In this document: positions 21,057 to 32,766 of the stretch, in pieces
Position numbering within the stretch: the stretch's first letter is position 1
Layout of the letters: each line of letters begins with the position of its first letter
Assembly (NCBI GenBank): GCA_963457665.1
Contig: OY735219.1
Span: 16,503,032-16,567,031 of the forward strand
From: Thysanoteuthis rhombus
Lineage: Eukaryota; Mollusca; Cephalopoda; Oegopsida; Thysanoteuthidae
DNA: 64,000 nucleotides
Direction of reading: 5' to 3'
Notes under the pieces: model-generated
Told to the model about the DNA's origin: nothing
Seen by the model: the letters and a program-made list of their open reading frames with translations, nothing else
The model's database searches: none
Made by a program: the position numbers and the translations under genes

Positions 21057-23776
21057 GTGAGTTAATGATTTTTTTTGAAGTTATAGACAATCCTTATTAT
21101 TATCATCTTATCATTACTAGTGCAGAGCTTCATTTTAATCAAGTAAAAATCAGTATATGAAATAGTCCATGGAAAAAGTGGTCTCATATCTGGTGACATC
21201 ACTTCTGTTAGCCTCTAAGTATGGAAAAACTCCTTCTGTTGTCCTTCGCTCGCTCTAAACACACCACTTGCAGTGTAGCTCTGGTCTTTTGACCAGTACC
21301 TTTCCTACGATATTAGCTGTTCAGGGCTAACTCTGGTTGACTGACTAGAGTTGAGCTTGCATGCTTTTCAAAACCATACGTATTCTTTCTCAACATGACT
21401 TACATAGTGTCCTCTTGTCAGCTGCATCTATTGGTGTCAAGTTACCCGAAACTTTTTGCAACCTAAATTTGTGTTAGTCTTGCCTCATTAACTCTACACA
21501 TATCCAGGGCTGTGCAGAACCAGTTGTGGGTCTGGGCCAAATGCGAAAAGTAGGCCCCCATATTAAAAGCTGCTCATTAGATATTTCTTGTTATCATGCA
21601 CTAAGTATGGATGATTTATACATGGGTTGGGTATGTATATGTAGTGTATATGATGGACAAATATGTCATGATGACATAGAAGCTTCTTTGAATGTTGGGT
21701 CAGCAATTTGTCGAGAAAGCAAGTTGTTCTTGATGATTTATTTAGAAGATGAATTTCTTGGAGAAATATTTTTTTGTAGAAATTGAATAGGCTTTAGTCA
21801 CCTTTGTAACAGAGAGTTATTTGTTTAGAGAAAAATTACAATATTATCTAACTATAGAAATAATGTGATGTCTGTTGTGTCTTTTGAATATATGAATATA
21901 TTTAGATACTGTTTTGATAATGCTTCAGTCAAATAAAAACAGTAGAAAACATGAAAGAGAAATACAAGCAAGAGAGAAATAAAAAATATATGTTTTTAAT
22001 TACATACAAAAGAGATGTCAATAAGAAGAGACATGTATGTTAGTTGCAAAACAAAACGATGTAATATACTTCAAGGCAATGTTTGAAATGGTAGAGCTAG
22101 TGGAAAAATCATACAGAGAGTAGAAATAAATATTAGAATGTTAGAATGTGCTCATAAAGAAATTAGCTTTGAAGCAAGGATATTTACACCTACATTATGT
22201 GTAGATTGGCAGACATAAAATAATGTGAGCTGAGATCATCTTTGTTCTTGAATTTATGGAACATGTGGATGTTGCACAGTGCAGATACTCTCAAACAGAT
22301 TTTGTTTCTCTCTAATTTGATTTTGCTTGGTTTGAGAGGATAATTTAGAAGCTAACTAGTTACAACTATGTGAGAAAATGTATCAAGATTTTTCAAGATA
22401 CGCAAGAAGTTTCATTTTCCAAAACTATGTGCAAATTACATAAAATCTTAATTTTAATTTAGCAATAAACAGAAATTGCAAAAAATGCAAGGTTTGAAAA
22501 GTTGTACAATATTTTTGAAGATAAAGTAATGGACAATATGCAAAAAACTTAATTCACAAAAAATGCAGAAATGACTTGATATCTATTGATAAAGAGTATA
22601 GTGTTTGTAAAAGTTTATCTATTCATAGCAAAAAACACTCTAGCCTTTATGTAAGTGTTTATGACAGTTCCTGTATGTGTGTGATAGTAGAAGTGGCTAA
22701 CAGAACACTGAGCAAAACATTTTTGTTGGCTACAGACAGTCGAGTAGTGCAGTTCAAGTTGTTGAGAATTGGCCACTTGATACAATATTGTTGATGCTTG
22801 AAAAATTTGAAATTTAAAAAATGTAAAGTGCAATTTTTTTGCAACTGTGAAAATTTTGCATTGGTGAATAAGTAATTTGGTTTATTATGATTCTCTACTT
22901 TTATAAGGAAAAAACTAAGGAAATTCAAATATTCATCCCTTATATATGACGGTATAATTAGTCACTAACTCTCTGGTATATTTTGTGTATCTGTTATCTA
23001 TCACAAATCCTCAACTTGGCCAGCTGATTTCTGACAGTCATCTGTTTTGCTTACAAATGTCACACCTTTACCCTTTCATTGTTAGTAAAATCTTTTTTTT
23101 TTGTTTGTCTCTTTCTCTTGTCTCCCTCACCCCCCCCCCCCGACAACAGATATTCTTTCCTTTTTTTAAATTCCTACAAGCTTCATTACAAAAATATAAT
23201 GCTTATAAAATTTCTATCATAATGTTATTATTATCATTATTATCCACAATAAGCTTATTTTGGAATAAGATAGGAAGAGAGAGTGAGAAAGTGAAAGAGA
23301 GAGAGATAGTGAGTGTAAGTAAGTACTCGGGTAAATTTCTTGTCCCATTTGGAATCAGCCACATGTCAACCTGTTTGATCACTGCCTTGAGAGTTGAGTC
23401 TGGTTTTGTACAGAGGGGTAAGATACACAGTGGGACTATTGTAACAAAAATGTAGCAATGATAGCAGTGATTCATTTTTGGCAGAGGAGGCAATATTGTT
23501 TTATAATTCAAAATTTGTGTATATATCAACCACTCCCCCATCCCTTTGAGTCTACCATCCAAAAAATATGAACAAGGTATGTGGAGTATACCCGCCTCAA
23601 AAAATAGTTACCAGGGGCAAAATGGCTCCATTGCCCCTCCTTTGCATGGCCCCCTGCATATATCTTCCTCTTTATTTTAAATCAATAGTATCACCTTGGT
23701 CCCTGAATTACCAAGCATTATTAAAACAGCATTTTCTGATCCTCCAATGTTGGTTTGGAACACATGAAAATGACCC
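21057..23776. other. No gene recognised
   Basis: Non-coding sequence with a C-run near 23129 and GA-rich tracts near 23275-23310. Open frames here are short and without recognisable motifs. Confidence 0.4.
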
Positions 23777-23784
23777 TTGCTACA

Positions 23785-24939
23785 TCACATATCTCTTCCA
23801 TATATATCATTCCTAAATAAGTACTTCTTAATTCTCTTGACTCGAGCAACATTTTCATCTATATCATTCCTAAATAAGTACTTCTTAATTCTCTTGACTC
23901 GAGCAACACTTTCATCTATATCATTCCTAAATAAGTACTTCTTAATTCTCTTGACTCGAGCAACACTTTCATCTATATCATTCCTAAATAAGTACTTCTT
24001 AATTCTCTTGACTCGAGCAACACTTTCATCTATATCATTCCTAAATAAGTACTTCTTAATTCTCTTGACTCGAGCAACACTTTCATCTATATCATTCCTA
24101 AATAAGTACTTCTTAATTCTCTTGACTCGAGCAACACTTTCATCTATATCATTCCTAAATAAGTACTTCTTAATTCTCTTGACTCGAGCAACACTTTCAT
24201 CTATATCATTCCTAAATAAGTACTTCTTAATTCTCTTGACTCGAGCAACACTTTCATCTATATCATTCCTAAATAAGTACTTCTTAATTCTCTTGACTCG
24301 AGCAACACTTTCATTTATATCATTCCTAAATAAGTACTTCTTAATTCTCTTGACTCGAGCAACACTTTCATCTATATCATTCCTAAATAAGTACTTCTTA
24401 ATTCTCTTGACTCGAGCAACACTTTCATCTATATCATTCCTAAATAAGTACTTCTTAATTCTCTTGACTCGAGCAACACTTTCATCTATATCATTCCTAA
24501 ATAAGTACTTCTTAATTCTCTTGACTCGAGCAACACTTTCATCTATATCATTCCTAAATAAGTACTTCTTAATTCTCTTGACTCGAGCAACACTTTCATC
24601 TATATCATTCCTAAATAAGTACTTCTTAATTCTCTTGACTCGAGCAACACTTTCATCTATATCATTCCTAAATAAGTACTTCTTAATTCTCTTGACTCGA
24701 GCAACACTTTCATCTTTATCATTCCTAAATAAGTACTTCTTAATTCTCTTGACTCGAGCAACACTTTCATCTATATCATTCCTAAATAAGTACTTCTTAA
24801 TTCTCTTGACTCGAGCAACACTTTCATCTATATCATTCCTAAATAAGTACTTCTTAATTCTCTTGACTCGAGCAACACTTTCATCTATATCATTCCTAAA
24901 TAAGTACTTCTTAATTCTCTTGACTCGAGTAACAATCAT
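23785..24939 (-). CDS. Open frame across the minisatellite (hypothetical)
   Basis: Starting at a genuine ATG (24939-24937, A at -3) the minus strand is open for 384 codons, made of 20 repeats of a 19-residue unit ARVKRIKKYLFRNDIDESV. The unit is half strongly basic (RVKRIKK) and half acidic (DIDES), a pattern that could form amphipathic helices. The frame stays open for about 23 codons upstream of the ATG, to a TAA, with no clear splice acceptor. The opposite strand is also open but has no ATG. The three unit variants seen all change an amino acid here, so there is no sign of purifying selection. Most likely a non-coding minisatellite whose period keeps frames open; translation is possible but unproven. 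Confidence 0.2.
   Translation of the reverse strand: MIVTRVKRIKKYLFRNDIDESVARVKRIKKYLFRNDIDESVARVKRIKKYLFRNDIDESVARVKRIKKYLFRNDKDESVARVKRIKKYLFRNDIDESVARVKRIKKYLFRNDIDESVARVKRIKKYLFRNDIDESVARVKRIKKYLFRNDIDESVARVKRIKKYLFRNDIDESVARVKRIKKYLFRNDIDESVARVKRIKKYLFRNDINESVARVKRIKKYLFRNDIDESVARVKRIKKYLFRNDIDESVARVKRIKKYLFRNDIDESVARVKRIKKYLFRNDIDESVARVKRIKKYLFRNDIDESVARVKRIKKYLFRNDIDESVARVKRIKKYLFRNDIDESVARVKRIKKYLFRNDIDENVARVKRIKKYLFRNDIYGRDM
23807..24932. repeat. 57-bp minisatellite, 20 units
   Basis: Twenty head-to-tail units of exactly 57 bp. Each starts TCATTCCTAAATAAGTACTT and contains GACTCGAGCAACACTTTC; unit starts run from 23807 to 24890. Units are nearly identical: I saw single-base variants in the first unit (ACATTTTC), near 24315 (CATTTATAT) and near 24715 (CATCTTTAT). 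The last unit diverges after GACTCGAG. Homogeneity over 1.1 kb indicates recent expansion or gene conversion. The period is a multiple of three, so any frame free of stops in one unit stays open through the array. Confidence 0.97.
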
Positions 24940-25860
24940 TTTTGATATTCCCTTTTTATTCCAGTGTAATTTGTATTTTCCTTCTAGGAGTAAATACTCA
25001 TTTTGTATTGATGTTTACTAATTAATAATCAAATGTTTGTTAACATGTTTGTCAACAAATATTTGCAAATGTCTTCATTTCTCTTCGTACAGATTTTCTT
25101 TCTTTGTTCAATTTTATCTTACCAATGTGAGCAGTCTCTTATAAAAGATGGCTGACCAGTGAATGCACATGGTCTGGTCAACTTATAGAACCCAGAATGG
25201 CTGACTCATCTTTGTACTTTCACCTTCATGACGTCGCAGATATTTTACCATCATGGCTGGAAATTATTTTGACCACATGTTGGACAGACCATTTTCGGGG
25301 AATTGTTCTGTCTGCCACATTGTCGTAACAATTCCCGACCTCAACATTTCAGCACTTAGAGACTCTCAAAATTCTTGCAATATAGGACTTTTAATTCTTA
25401 CTATACTGCCATAGCAGTCTACAAGACATATAAATTCATTATATTAGTTTTATTCCATCTTCTTATTGCTGCTATTCATCACAACACACTTGGCTAATAT
25501 GGTCTTCATCTGCTTGAGCAAAGACCATGAAATCAGAAATGAAGATGTAGCTTTTATATTCTTCATTATATCTAAAAGACATGTTATCGACATAGTTTCA
25601 ATCAATAAATAGTATCTTTTTGTTACCAGTGGCACTTCATTTAGTCAATGGGGAATGTGTCTGGGGCATCTGCTAATCAATATTATGTATACTAAATCTG
25701 GTCTCCTGACCTGGATTAGGTGATCTGTTAGAATTTCAAAGTTTTCAAGAACCTTGTTATGTTACACTTGCAGGTTATTTTTTGGTCTGTTACTATACAA
25801 TTCATCAGTGAGATCAAATCTAAGTTTTCATTATTATTACTTGCTGAACACCTGTCCTAC
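24940..25860. other. No gene; repeat C copy 2 at 25560-25670
   Basis: Contains the second copy of repeat C (GTTTCAATCAATAAATAGTA, then TTACCAGTGGCACTTCATTT). Otherwise no recognisable coding sequence. Confidence 0.5.
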
Positions 25861-26046
25861 TTACAAGATATTTGGCTGGTATAGATAATGAACACAGAGT
25901 TTTTTTATTTGTTTTTCTTTCAGTAACGAAGGACTAATCCACATATTCTCAACAAATATAATGCCTCGTCTATAATCTTTGAAAAGAATCATTAACATTC
26001 TAACTTTTTTTGGACCATCTGAACTTCTTCCCACCTTAGATAACAT
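25861..26046 (-). pseudogene. Fragment of an unidentified element protein
   Basis: A minus-strand frame with GRSSDGPKKVRMLMILFKDY is related in DNA sequence to 21010-21080 on the plus strand. Two such copies in opposite orientation suggest a decayed transposon protein. I cannot identify the superfamily. Confidence 0.35.
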
Positions 26047-28544
26047 AACATTTGAATTTTCTGTTTGATAGTGTTTTTTTGTTCTGCACTGCTTTCAGTT
26101 CATTTTTTAAAAATTTATTCTTGCCTAAACTCTAAGCAGACAAAGGCAGCCATGGTCACTGTGGTAAATTCATTCATTTTAGTATTGATAGCATTCAGTA
26201 CAATACAGATATATATTTTAGTATGTAAAAATATAAATAAAGCATAAATGTATTATTGTAAAAAAAAACCCCAAAGAACAAAAAAAGGCAGACCTTGATC
26301 AATTTTTTTTTCTACTGCATCAAAGGAACTAACCTACAAACAGAAAATTGATATAAGGTTTTACATTGTAAGATTCTACAACTAATCTAATAAAAAGAAA
26401 GAGAAATAAGATGAAAGAAATACCAATCAAACAATCAAAACAATCAATTAGACAATGCTTCATCAAAAATGTCTCAAGATCTTGGTGTTGTATATGAAAT
26501 CATAAAGTTAGGTTGAGTGCAGAGTCAAAGCAAATTTTTGAAAATATACTTCTTAAATGAACAATTCATCTACAGGGTTCAGCAAGCTACAGCCCACAGA
26601 GCAAATTTAGTCTGCCATGACATTTCATCAGGTCCACCATGACACTTCATCTGGCCTATTGTCCATATAAAATATGCTATTATCCTTAAAGAATAATTTC
26701 TATATTATTTTTCCTTTTCATATTATTGTATATATGTATCATGTATACAAAAAAAAACCAAGTCTTGTGTTTATGAAACTAATAAATATAAGTATGAATG
26801 AAAATTATGGTACTTATGAACAAATGGTTTGGTGCCATATATGAAGATTTTGGGAGGGTTCACCGCGATTATGGGATCCTTAAGATGGAAGGGAATGCCA
26901 ATCATATATATAAACAACGCATAACTGATGAAATCAAAATTTTAGATTCTTTTAGAAATTATAGCTGAAACCTGCTCTTTTGCGTTGTTTTCGGCTAGTT
27001 TCTATGGAAGGCCTCTCACCCAATCCCAGGGACTCTTCAAAGATGAAGTGGTAGTTAAAAGCTACTTCACCTCCTCTTGGCTGGATAGTTATCCGACATG
27101 GCCTCCACCTCAATCCTTGGGGACAAACACATATCCTACTCCAGTTTTCCGATTGTGACAGCCAGAAGCAGAACTTATAGGCTGGATACTTTTTGGACAT
27201 GGATGCAAAAAAACGTGAAAAATTGAATTAATTTTTTTTCCCAATTCAATCCAAATATGTATGCTGTAGGTAAAATGAGACATGCTGAATCCGATTATGT
27301 TTCTCTTTTTCCTGTCTTGGATGCATAGATCTTGAGTTATGAGAGTAAAAGCATACACACAAACATATACACTGAAATGTTTATAACTATTTTAGATATA
27401 TAGATTAAAAAGTAAAGTGGTTACTGATCATAATCAAAGAAGACTATCAGAAAATATGAAGTAATTAATCATAGAAACATATTCTCAAGACAATAGCAGA
27501 TCAAATTTCCAATTAACTTAACCTTCAAGATCAACTGTTACATCAACCACTAAAATACCTTCAACTGTTTAAATTGGAAAGTCAAGTTCCTCAGAGATAC
27601 TTGATAACCATTTCATCACCCTCATTGATTCTTCATCCGCGACACTATTGCTGAAAGAATTGTATTGGAGTTCAGGTTTATTCATGATGGAAAGTATTAT
27701 TCAACTAGCAAATACCTGTAAAAAAATAACAGGGCTATATATGTATAGATCAGCATTAATGAGCTTAAAGGTATCCTATCAGGTAATCTATTTATCATAA
27801 TTTAAGTATTCCAATTTTGAGTCTTTTTTCTTTCAAGTCTTGACTCAACATTTCTTTCAGTCTCCTACACACTCTTTTTTCTTTTCTTTTAGTTTCAAAC
27901 ATCCAGTTTTTCTGTAACATATTCTTCATTGTTAAGTCACGTTAACAGCATATCTTATTCTACTACAACCCTATAATTGTTTTTATTAGCTCTGTTAATC
28001 TATTTCACATTGATCAATCCACTATAACTTCAAGATTATTACAGGACCCTGACAGGGCACACAACCAAAATTGAACACATGAATTCACATCTATGGCTTT
28101 TAGATATATAGATAGATAGAGTTAAAAAATAAATGATTAAAAATATAGTTTTACCTGAGTTCTATTTATACCCATGGTTTTACTTTGAGTATGCAAATCC
28201 ACCAAACCTTGCCAATCTGACCCACTTCCAAAAATGTTTGCCAACTCCTGATCTCAACAGATGGCTTTGCTTTTTCTTATGACCCCTTTTTTCATTGATA
28301 AATCATCTCCTTAATTAGGTCAAGTGACAAGATTGTCAAAACTGTTTTATTAGTAACTGGTGACAATTTACTCTAAGTAGTGTTCCAACCTAGATTTAAT
28401 CTTTGCTGTCATATTTAAAAACAAGACAAAATAACATTAGTTTAATGACGTATTTTGGCCAATGATTCATTCAAGGACAGATGTAGTTAGCGCAGGGCCT
28501 GTACCATATGTTATAAAGGGAGCTCAACTTATATACATGATACT
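26047..28544. other. No gene recognised
   Basis: AT-rich sequence. A minus-strand frame at 26952-27200 (with FIFEESLGLGERPSIE) has no recognisable domain and no splice context, and I do not call it a gene. Confidence 0.35.
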
Positions 28545-28970
28545 AGTCTGATTGGTCACTCAGTAGAAACAATTATATGATCTACATATTTTGGCTGCCT
28601 GCTGTGTTGAAGGGTGATCAATGAAGAAGTTACTTCTCTTGACTTCTGTTGGCTCAATAAAAAGTCTGAATTTTCAAAAAAAACGCATGGAAACTAAGGG
28701 ACCAATTCATATAAAATTATATTGTAAATTGGATCCCTTACTAAAAAGACTATTTAGGGAGGGAATTTAAAAAAAAACAAAAAAATTTTCTTCTAGACAT
28801 AACAAGGAGTAAATGCTTAAATTTTCACCCCTCTAGCTCCATTGGTGCAACCTGTACACATGATACATACACACGTACATACTTATAAAGCCAGCCTGCC
28901 AGCCAGAATCACTTAAGAACTGGAGAAACATGTTGGTAGTTTTCATTCATGTTCTGTTATATCAAAACAC
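28545..28970 (-). repeat. Family A, copy 4
   Basis: Reverse-complement copy: GGTCACTCAGTAGAAAC, GGTGATCAATGAAGAAGTTA, AGGGACCAATTCATATAAAA, CCCTCTAGCTCCATTGGTGC and GCCAGCCTGCCAGCCAGA match the family landmarks in reverse order. Confidence 0.8.
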
Positions 28971-29765
28971 ATGTTTTTTTTTGGCTAGCATAGTTAATGA
29001 GTTTAGATCAGGCATAGGTACCCTTATTGATCAAACAGGCTATATAAGACATTTTCATCTTGAATGGGGCTACTCATCACTTCAAAAATGTCAATTGTAT
29101 TACAGAAATCATACTTAATTTCTATCATCAGACAAACTTGTGAATTTCAATTATCATATTATTGGCTGGGGAAACCTAAACAATTACAAAATAAATTATA
29201 AAATTGACCTTCTGAGAAAAAGGAGACTTCAAGTAAATGTTCAGATTTGGTACAGGCCACAAAACCCTTTACTGCAAGCCAAATCTGGTTTGCGGGATAT
29301 GGTTGCCCATATTTGATCAGGATGATATGATAGATATGTCTGACATTTCAGTAATAGCTGACGGAGAACCTGAGGTGTTTTTTCACCTTTCAGTTAAGGT
29401 ACATTTCTTGGTTTTGTTTTGATCTTCATGTCGCTGCTATGACCTCAGTTTTAAATAAATTCACATTTATACATCGTACATGTATGACATAGATGATACA
29501 CTTCTATTAGTTACTGTGTTAACATAATAACTCTAATCAAAGGTGATAATTGGCTAAAATAGCTGATCATAAACGTCTGGTTGTTCATAAGTCAGTAGAA
29601 TATTATAGTAATAGAGCAAGTGCAGAATCACTCAATAGGAATCAATAGCTTGCAAGTACTTGGAAATGCAGGGCCCATAGCTACTTTTGCTACTTAATTA
29701 ATCTGGTGTTGGATACGTTTATATCACATTAAGAATTTAACTTCCTACGTTTGTTGAATTATAAT

Positions 29766-30035
29766 GAGGTCTGGTTAGTTGCTCAATAGAAATCCTCATG
29801 TGACCAATGGCTTGCTTGGATTGTAAAACCCCCATAAAAAACAAGAATAACATTTTTTCTAGACATAGTAAGGAATAAATATTTTAATTTTCAGTTTTCT
29901 AGCTCCACTGGTGCAACCTGTATATGTAACACATACATTTAGAAGCCAATCAGCCAGACCAACTTAGAAACTGAGGAAAATTCTGTTGATGTTGACTGTG
30001 TTATGCTGGCAGTTTTTGTTGACGATTTCTAATTT
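29766..30035 (-). repeat. Family A, copy 5 (internally deleted)
   Basis: Matches both ends of the family (TCTGGTTAGTTGCTCAATAG; CTAGCTCCACTGGTGCAACC) but lacks about 150 bp of the middle. Confidence 0.75.
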
Positions 30036-30325
30036 ACATTACTACTCGTGTTGAATTATAATGAGAAAAACTTGTATAGAATTGTCCTCAGTTGTGGTTA
30101 ACATTTACATTTTCTGTTTAAACAGCTTTGTTCTCCAATCCAACTGGTAAGCACAGATGCTACATCTTGGCACCAGAAACGAAAAGCTAGATCACATTAA
30201 TAACATTCCTCACAGAAGGTTAGATAGTCTCCTTTTTGAAACAAGCAAATATATTAGGTTATTACACATGAAATAAGAATAATGCTAAAAGTGAAAGATT
30301 TGATAATTCAATTGAATTTTTTCTG

Positions 30326-31010
30326 CAGATTCAATGTAAAAAGAGATATGATTTGTTATCATTGGAGAGTCTTGAGCCTATGGTATCTACCGCAGAAGTT
30401 AGATTAATTTTCAAGTACAATTTCAAATTGGGACGTAATTCAGCTCAAGGCAATTGGAGTGAAAACTGCCGGGGTGAACTGTTCAGCATTGATTCAATAG
30501 GTTTAGATCTGGAAATATGGGTACTAATGGTAAACCTTGAGAGAGGCCCAAACCTATTCTTGATGATGGAGAATCATTGACAGAAGTGGCAAACAAGCTA
30601 AAGACAATGGTTTGAGTACTTTCCGGAGACTTTGAGACATCAGCACTAATTATATCATGTCAACTCAAGGTAATAGGAAAAGTTGAAAAGTTGGGAAAAT
30701 GGGTCTCACACGGACTGGAAGAAATGCTCCATGACAGTGCTACTACCTACACCTCTCAGTGGATTGGAATCAAAATATAAAATCTTGCAACCATCCTCTA
30801 CATCCATCTGATATTTCTCTAACAAATTATTACCTTTCAAAGCATTTTGAATTTCATATCCATGATAAAACGTTCAATAATAGAGAGGTCATACTTCATG
30901 CTTTTCATTGAATTTTTGACCACAAAACTTATTGAATTTTATAGAGATAGCATATGCGTTTTCATTAGAAGATCATTGGAAAATGATTATTGCTTTAAAT
31001 GGGTTATACT
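30326..31010 (+). pseudogene. Mariner transposase fossil, catalytic core deleted
   Basis: A decayed mariner (Tc1/mariner superfamily) transposase. The N-terminal helix-turn-helix start is readable as EVRLIFKYNFKLGRNSA, like the EFKLGR motif of mariners. After frameshifts, GKVEKLGKWVSH and LEEML correspond to the linker and WVPHEL motif. The extreme C-terminus appears at 30865-31010 (EFLTTKLIEFYRDSI), matching the FYxxGI-type end. The segment that should carry the catalytic DDD triad between them is missing, so this is an internally deleted, multiply frameshifted copy. Terminal inverted repeats were not located. Confidence 0.7.
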
Positions 31011-31302
31011 CAGATTAAATATCTACTGTTTTTTGTTGTTTGCATCATCCTTTAATCAACTATTCAAAAAACATTTCATATTAAACAACTTAATACTTCT
31101 ACATTATTGTAGTTGGGGAAAGAATCAATTCAATTCTCAGTCTTGTCACCTTGACCAATCTTGACACTGGCAAACCATAAAAGGAGACAGTTCAAATCAT
31201 AGTAGGGAAATGTTAATTCCATAAATATATTCATTTATTTAGAATGAAATCAGCCCTTGCATATTTTGAGTGTAAATTCTAGTAGATATGTAAGACATGT
31301 CA
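31011..31302. other. Flank of the mariner fossil
   Basis: No feature seen; the 3' terminal repeat of the mariner may lie here but was not identified. Confidence 0.3.
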
Positions 31303-31369
31303 ATCTAGCTCAGTTGTTGAGAGATATGACTACCAATCAGTTGGTGATGATTTCAAATCATGCAATGGG
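31303..31369 (+). repeat. tRNA-derived SINE head
   Basis: TCTAGCTCAGTTGTTGAGA (box A-like) and GATGATTTCAAATCATGC (box B-like) are in tRNA-like spacing and match the minus-strand copy at 2937-3002. Confidence 0.6.
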
Positions 31370-32399
31370 AATGTTAATTTTTATTTCCTCAAATTTAGTG
31401 AAGATTGTTCTTGTTCTTGTTACAGTAGAAAAATAAAGTCAACTCCAGGTTTGGATAGGAGTTTAGCAATGAATTTATGCCAAAAACTTTTACAGTTTCA
31501 CAATAGTTTGAAGTGGCTATCTAATTTATAGAGTAAAATTGTTACTTCAATAGTCCCTCTTGATAATGTTGGCATTGGGGTCCAAGAAAGTTATAACTGA
31601 ACTGTAGATATTCAAAAGTCAATTACAAGTTCACCTGTCAACAAAGGTTGTTTACATCACAAAATCAAAGAGATAATGTGCGAAACACCATGTTAATCAA
31701 CTGCAAATTGAAAAAATTAGTATTTTAGTCATATTAAAACTTTCGATGAAACTTATATTTTTATTTTTGGTTCTCTGAATGAGTTGGTATATACATACAG
31801 GTGAAAATGTTTGTGTTTATCAATTTATTTCTTGAACTGTGCTATATCAAATTGTGCCATATCGGGAGACTCCTGTATTTTTAATACTATTTCCCTGAAT
31901 TAATCTCGCAGCAATGAAAAATTCAACTCTCTCCAGTCAGGTTATTGATAATTACAATTTGACAGGTTTATATGATTTATTTGTTTTCCCAAAATGACTT
32001 TCATTTAGTTTATTGAACAGATCAATTGTCTATAGACTTGACCAGCAGTAATAGAAATAGGTTTTGATAAGGCTTAGTTTAGGAAACTTGGTATGCAGTA
32101 ATGTCTGAATTAGTAGACATCGACCATACAAAACCATGGAAATTGAGGAGTAGGTATCTGCCATAATCCAGTGTATACCTCCTGTAAGCTTATAAAATGA
32201 CAGGCATAACGGAATTTAAAACAACAAAACATTACTTACAACTCCTTATTCGCTTCTTTACAGAATGTGCACGTTCATTAATCCCATCCAACAACCAAAA
32301 GTGTATAGAGTGAACTTTCTTGTGTAAGAGAGATAATTTGATACTAAAAAATTGGAATACATACTAACAGCTCTTCCCTTCTTTCCTTTTCAATTAAAG
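31370..32399. other. No gene recognised
   Basis: AT-rich sequence with no supportable feature. Confidence 0.35.
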
Positions 32400-32498
32400 G
32401 TGAACATGGTCTTTATAATGATGTAACAAAAATGCTTTCTGTATCCCGTGAAAAAATTCAGTTCTTCAACAGCATAATGGCTCCAACCATTAAGCAAG
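32400..32498 (+). CDS. Candidate internal exon, unknown protein
   Basis: A pyrimidine-rich acceptor (CTTTCCTTTTCAATTAAAG) and a GTAATC donor bound a 99-nt exon that starts and ends in phase 1. The peptide EHGLYNDVTKMLSVSREK... has a normal, soluble, helix-like composition, unlike nearby noise. It joins in frame (G/GA) to 32572-32723. It would also accept the phase 1 reading of 17484-17560. I do not recognise the protein. The frame also reads through the donor for about 30 codons, so splicing here is not certain. Confidence 0.35.
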
Positions 32499-32571
32499 GT
32501 AATCAAAATCTTGTGGAACTTAGAACTGATTATCTATCATGCTTTGTACAAAAATTTTTTTCTTGTTCCAG

Positions 32572-32723
32572 GAATTTGTCACGAATACATTTTTAGTCCA
32601 TCTGTTGATTGCATCCTTCGCTACATTGAACAGTTAGTAGATTTGTTCAATGACTTCTGGGTTACTTTTAGGATGTCATTCAAGTTCATCAGTTTGGCAA
32701 AAAGTCAAACTTATATGAAATGA
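32572..32723 (+). CDS. Candidate terminal exon following 32400
   Basis: An acceptor (TTTTTTTCTTGTTCCAG) opens a frame continuing that of 32400-32498 in the correct phase, 50 codons to TGA at 32721-32723. The peptide contains EYIFSPSVDCILRYIEQLVD and a hydrophobic middle. The implied intron is only 73 bp, short beside the multi-kilobase introns elsewhere in the window, which lowers confidence. A degraded LINE ORF1 ends 44 bp further right on the other strand, so the pair could be part of an old insertion. Confidence 0.3.
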
Positions 32724-32766
32724 ATGAGCATTCTTTTTAGCATCTGGGACTTTCCTATATGATAAA

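Noticed and set aside
23777..25021. 414-codon plus-strand open frame over the minisatellite
   Set aside because: It contains no ATG; openness follows from a 57-bp period without plus-frame stops. Kept only as part of the repeat.
26952..27200. 82-residue minus-strand frame
   Set aside because: No recognisable domain, no neighbouring exon and no second copy that would explain it; insufficient to call.
29352..29398. Short plus-strand segment IADGEPEVFFHLSVK with AG and GT borders
   Set aside because: Only 47 nt, no partner exon of fitting phase, and a weak donor (GTACAT).
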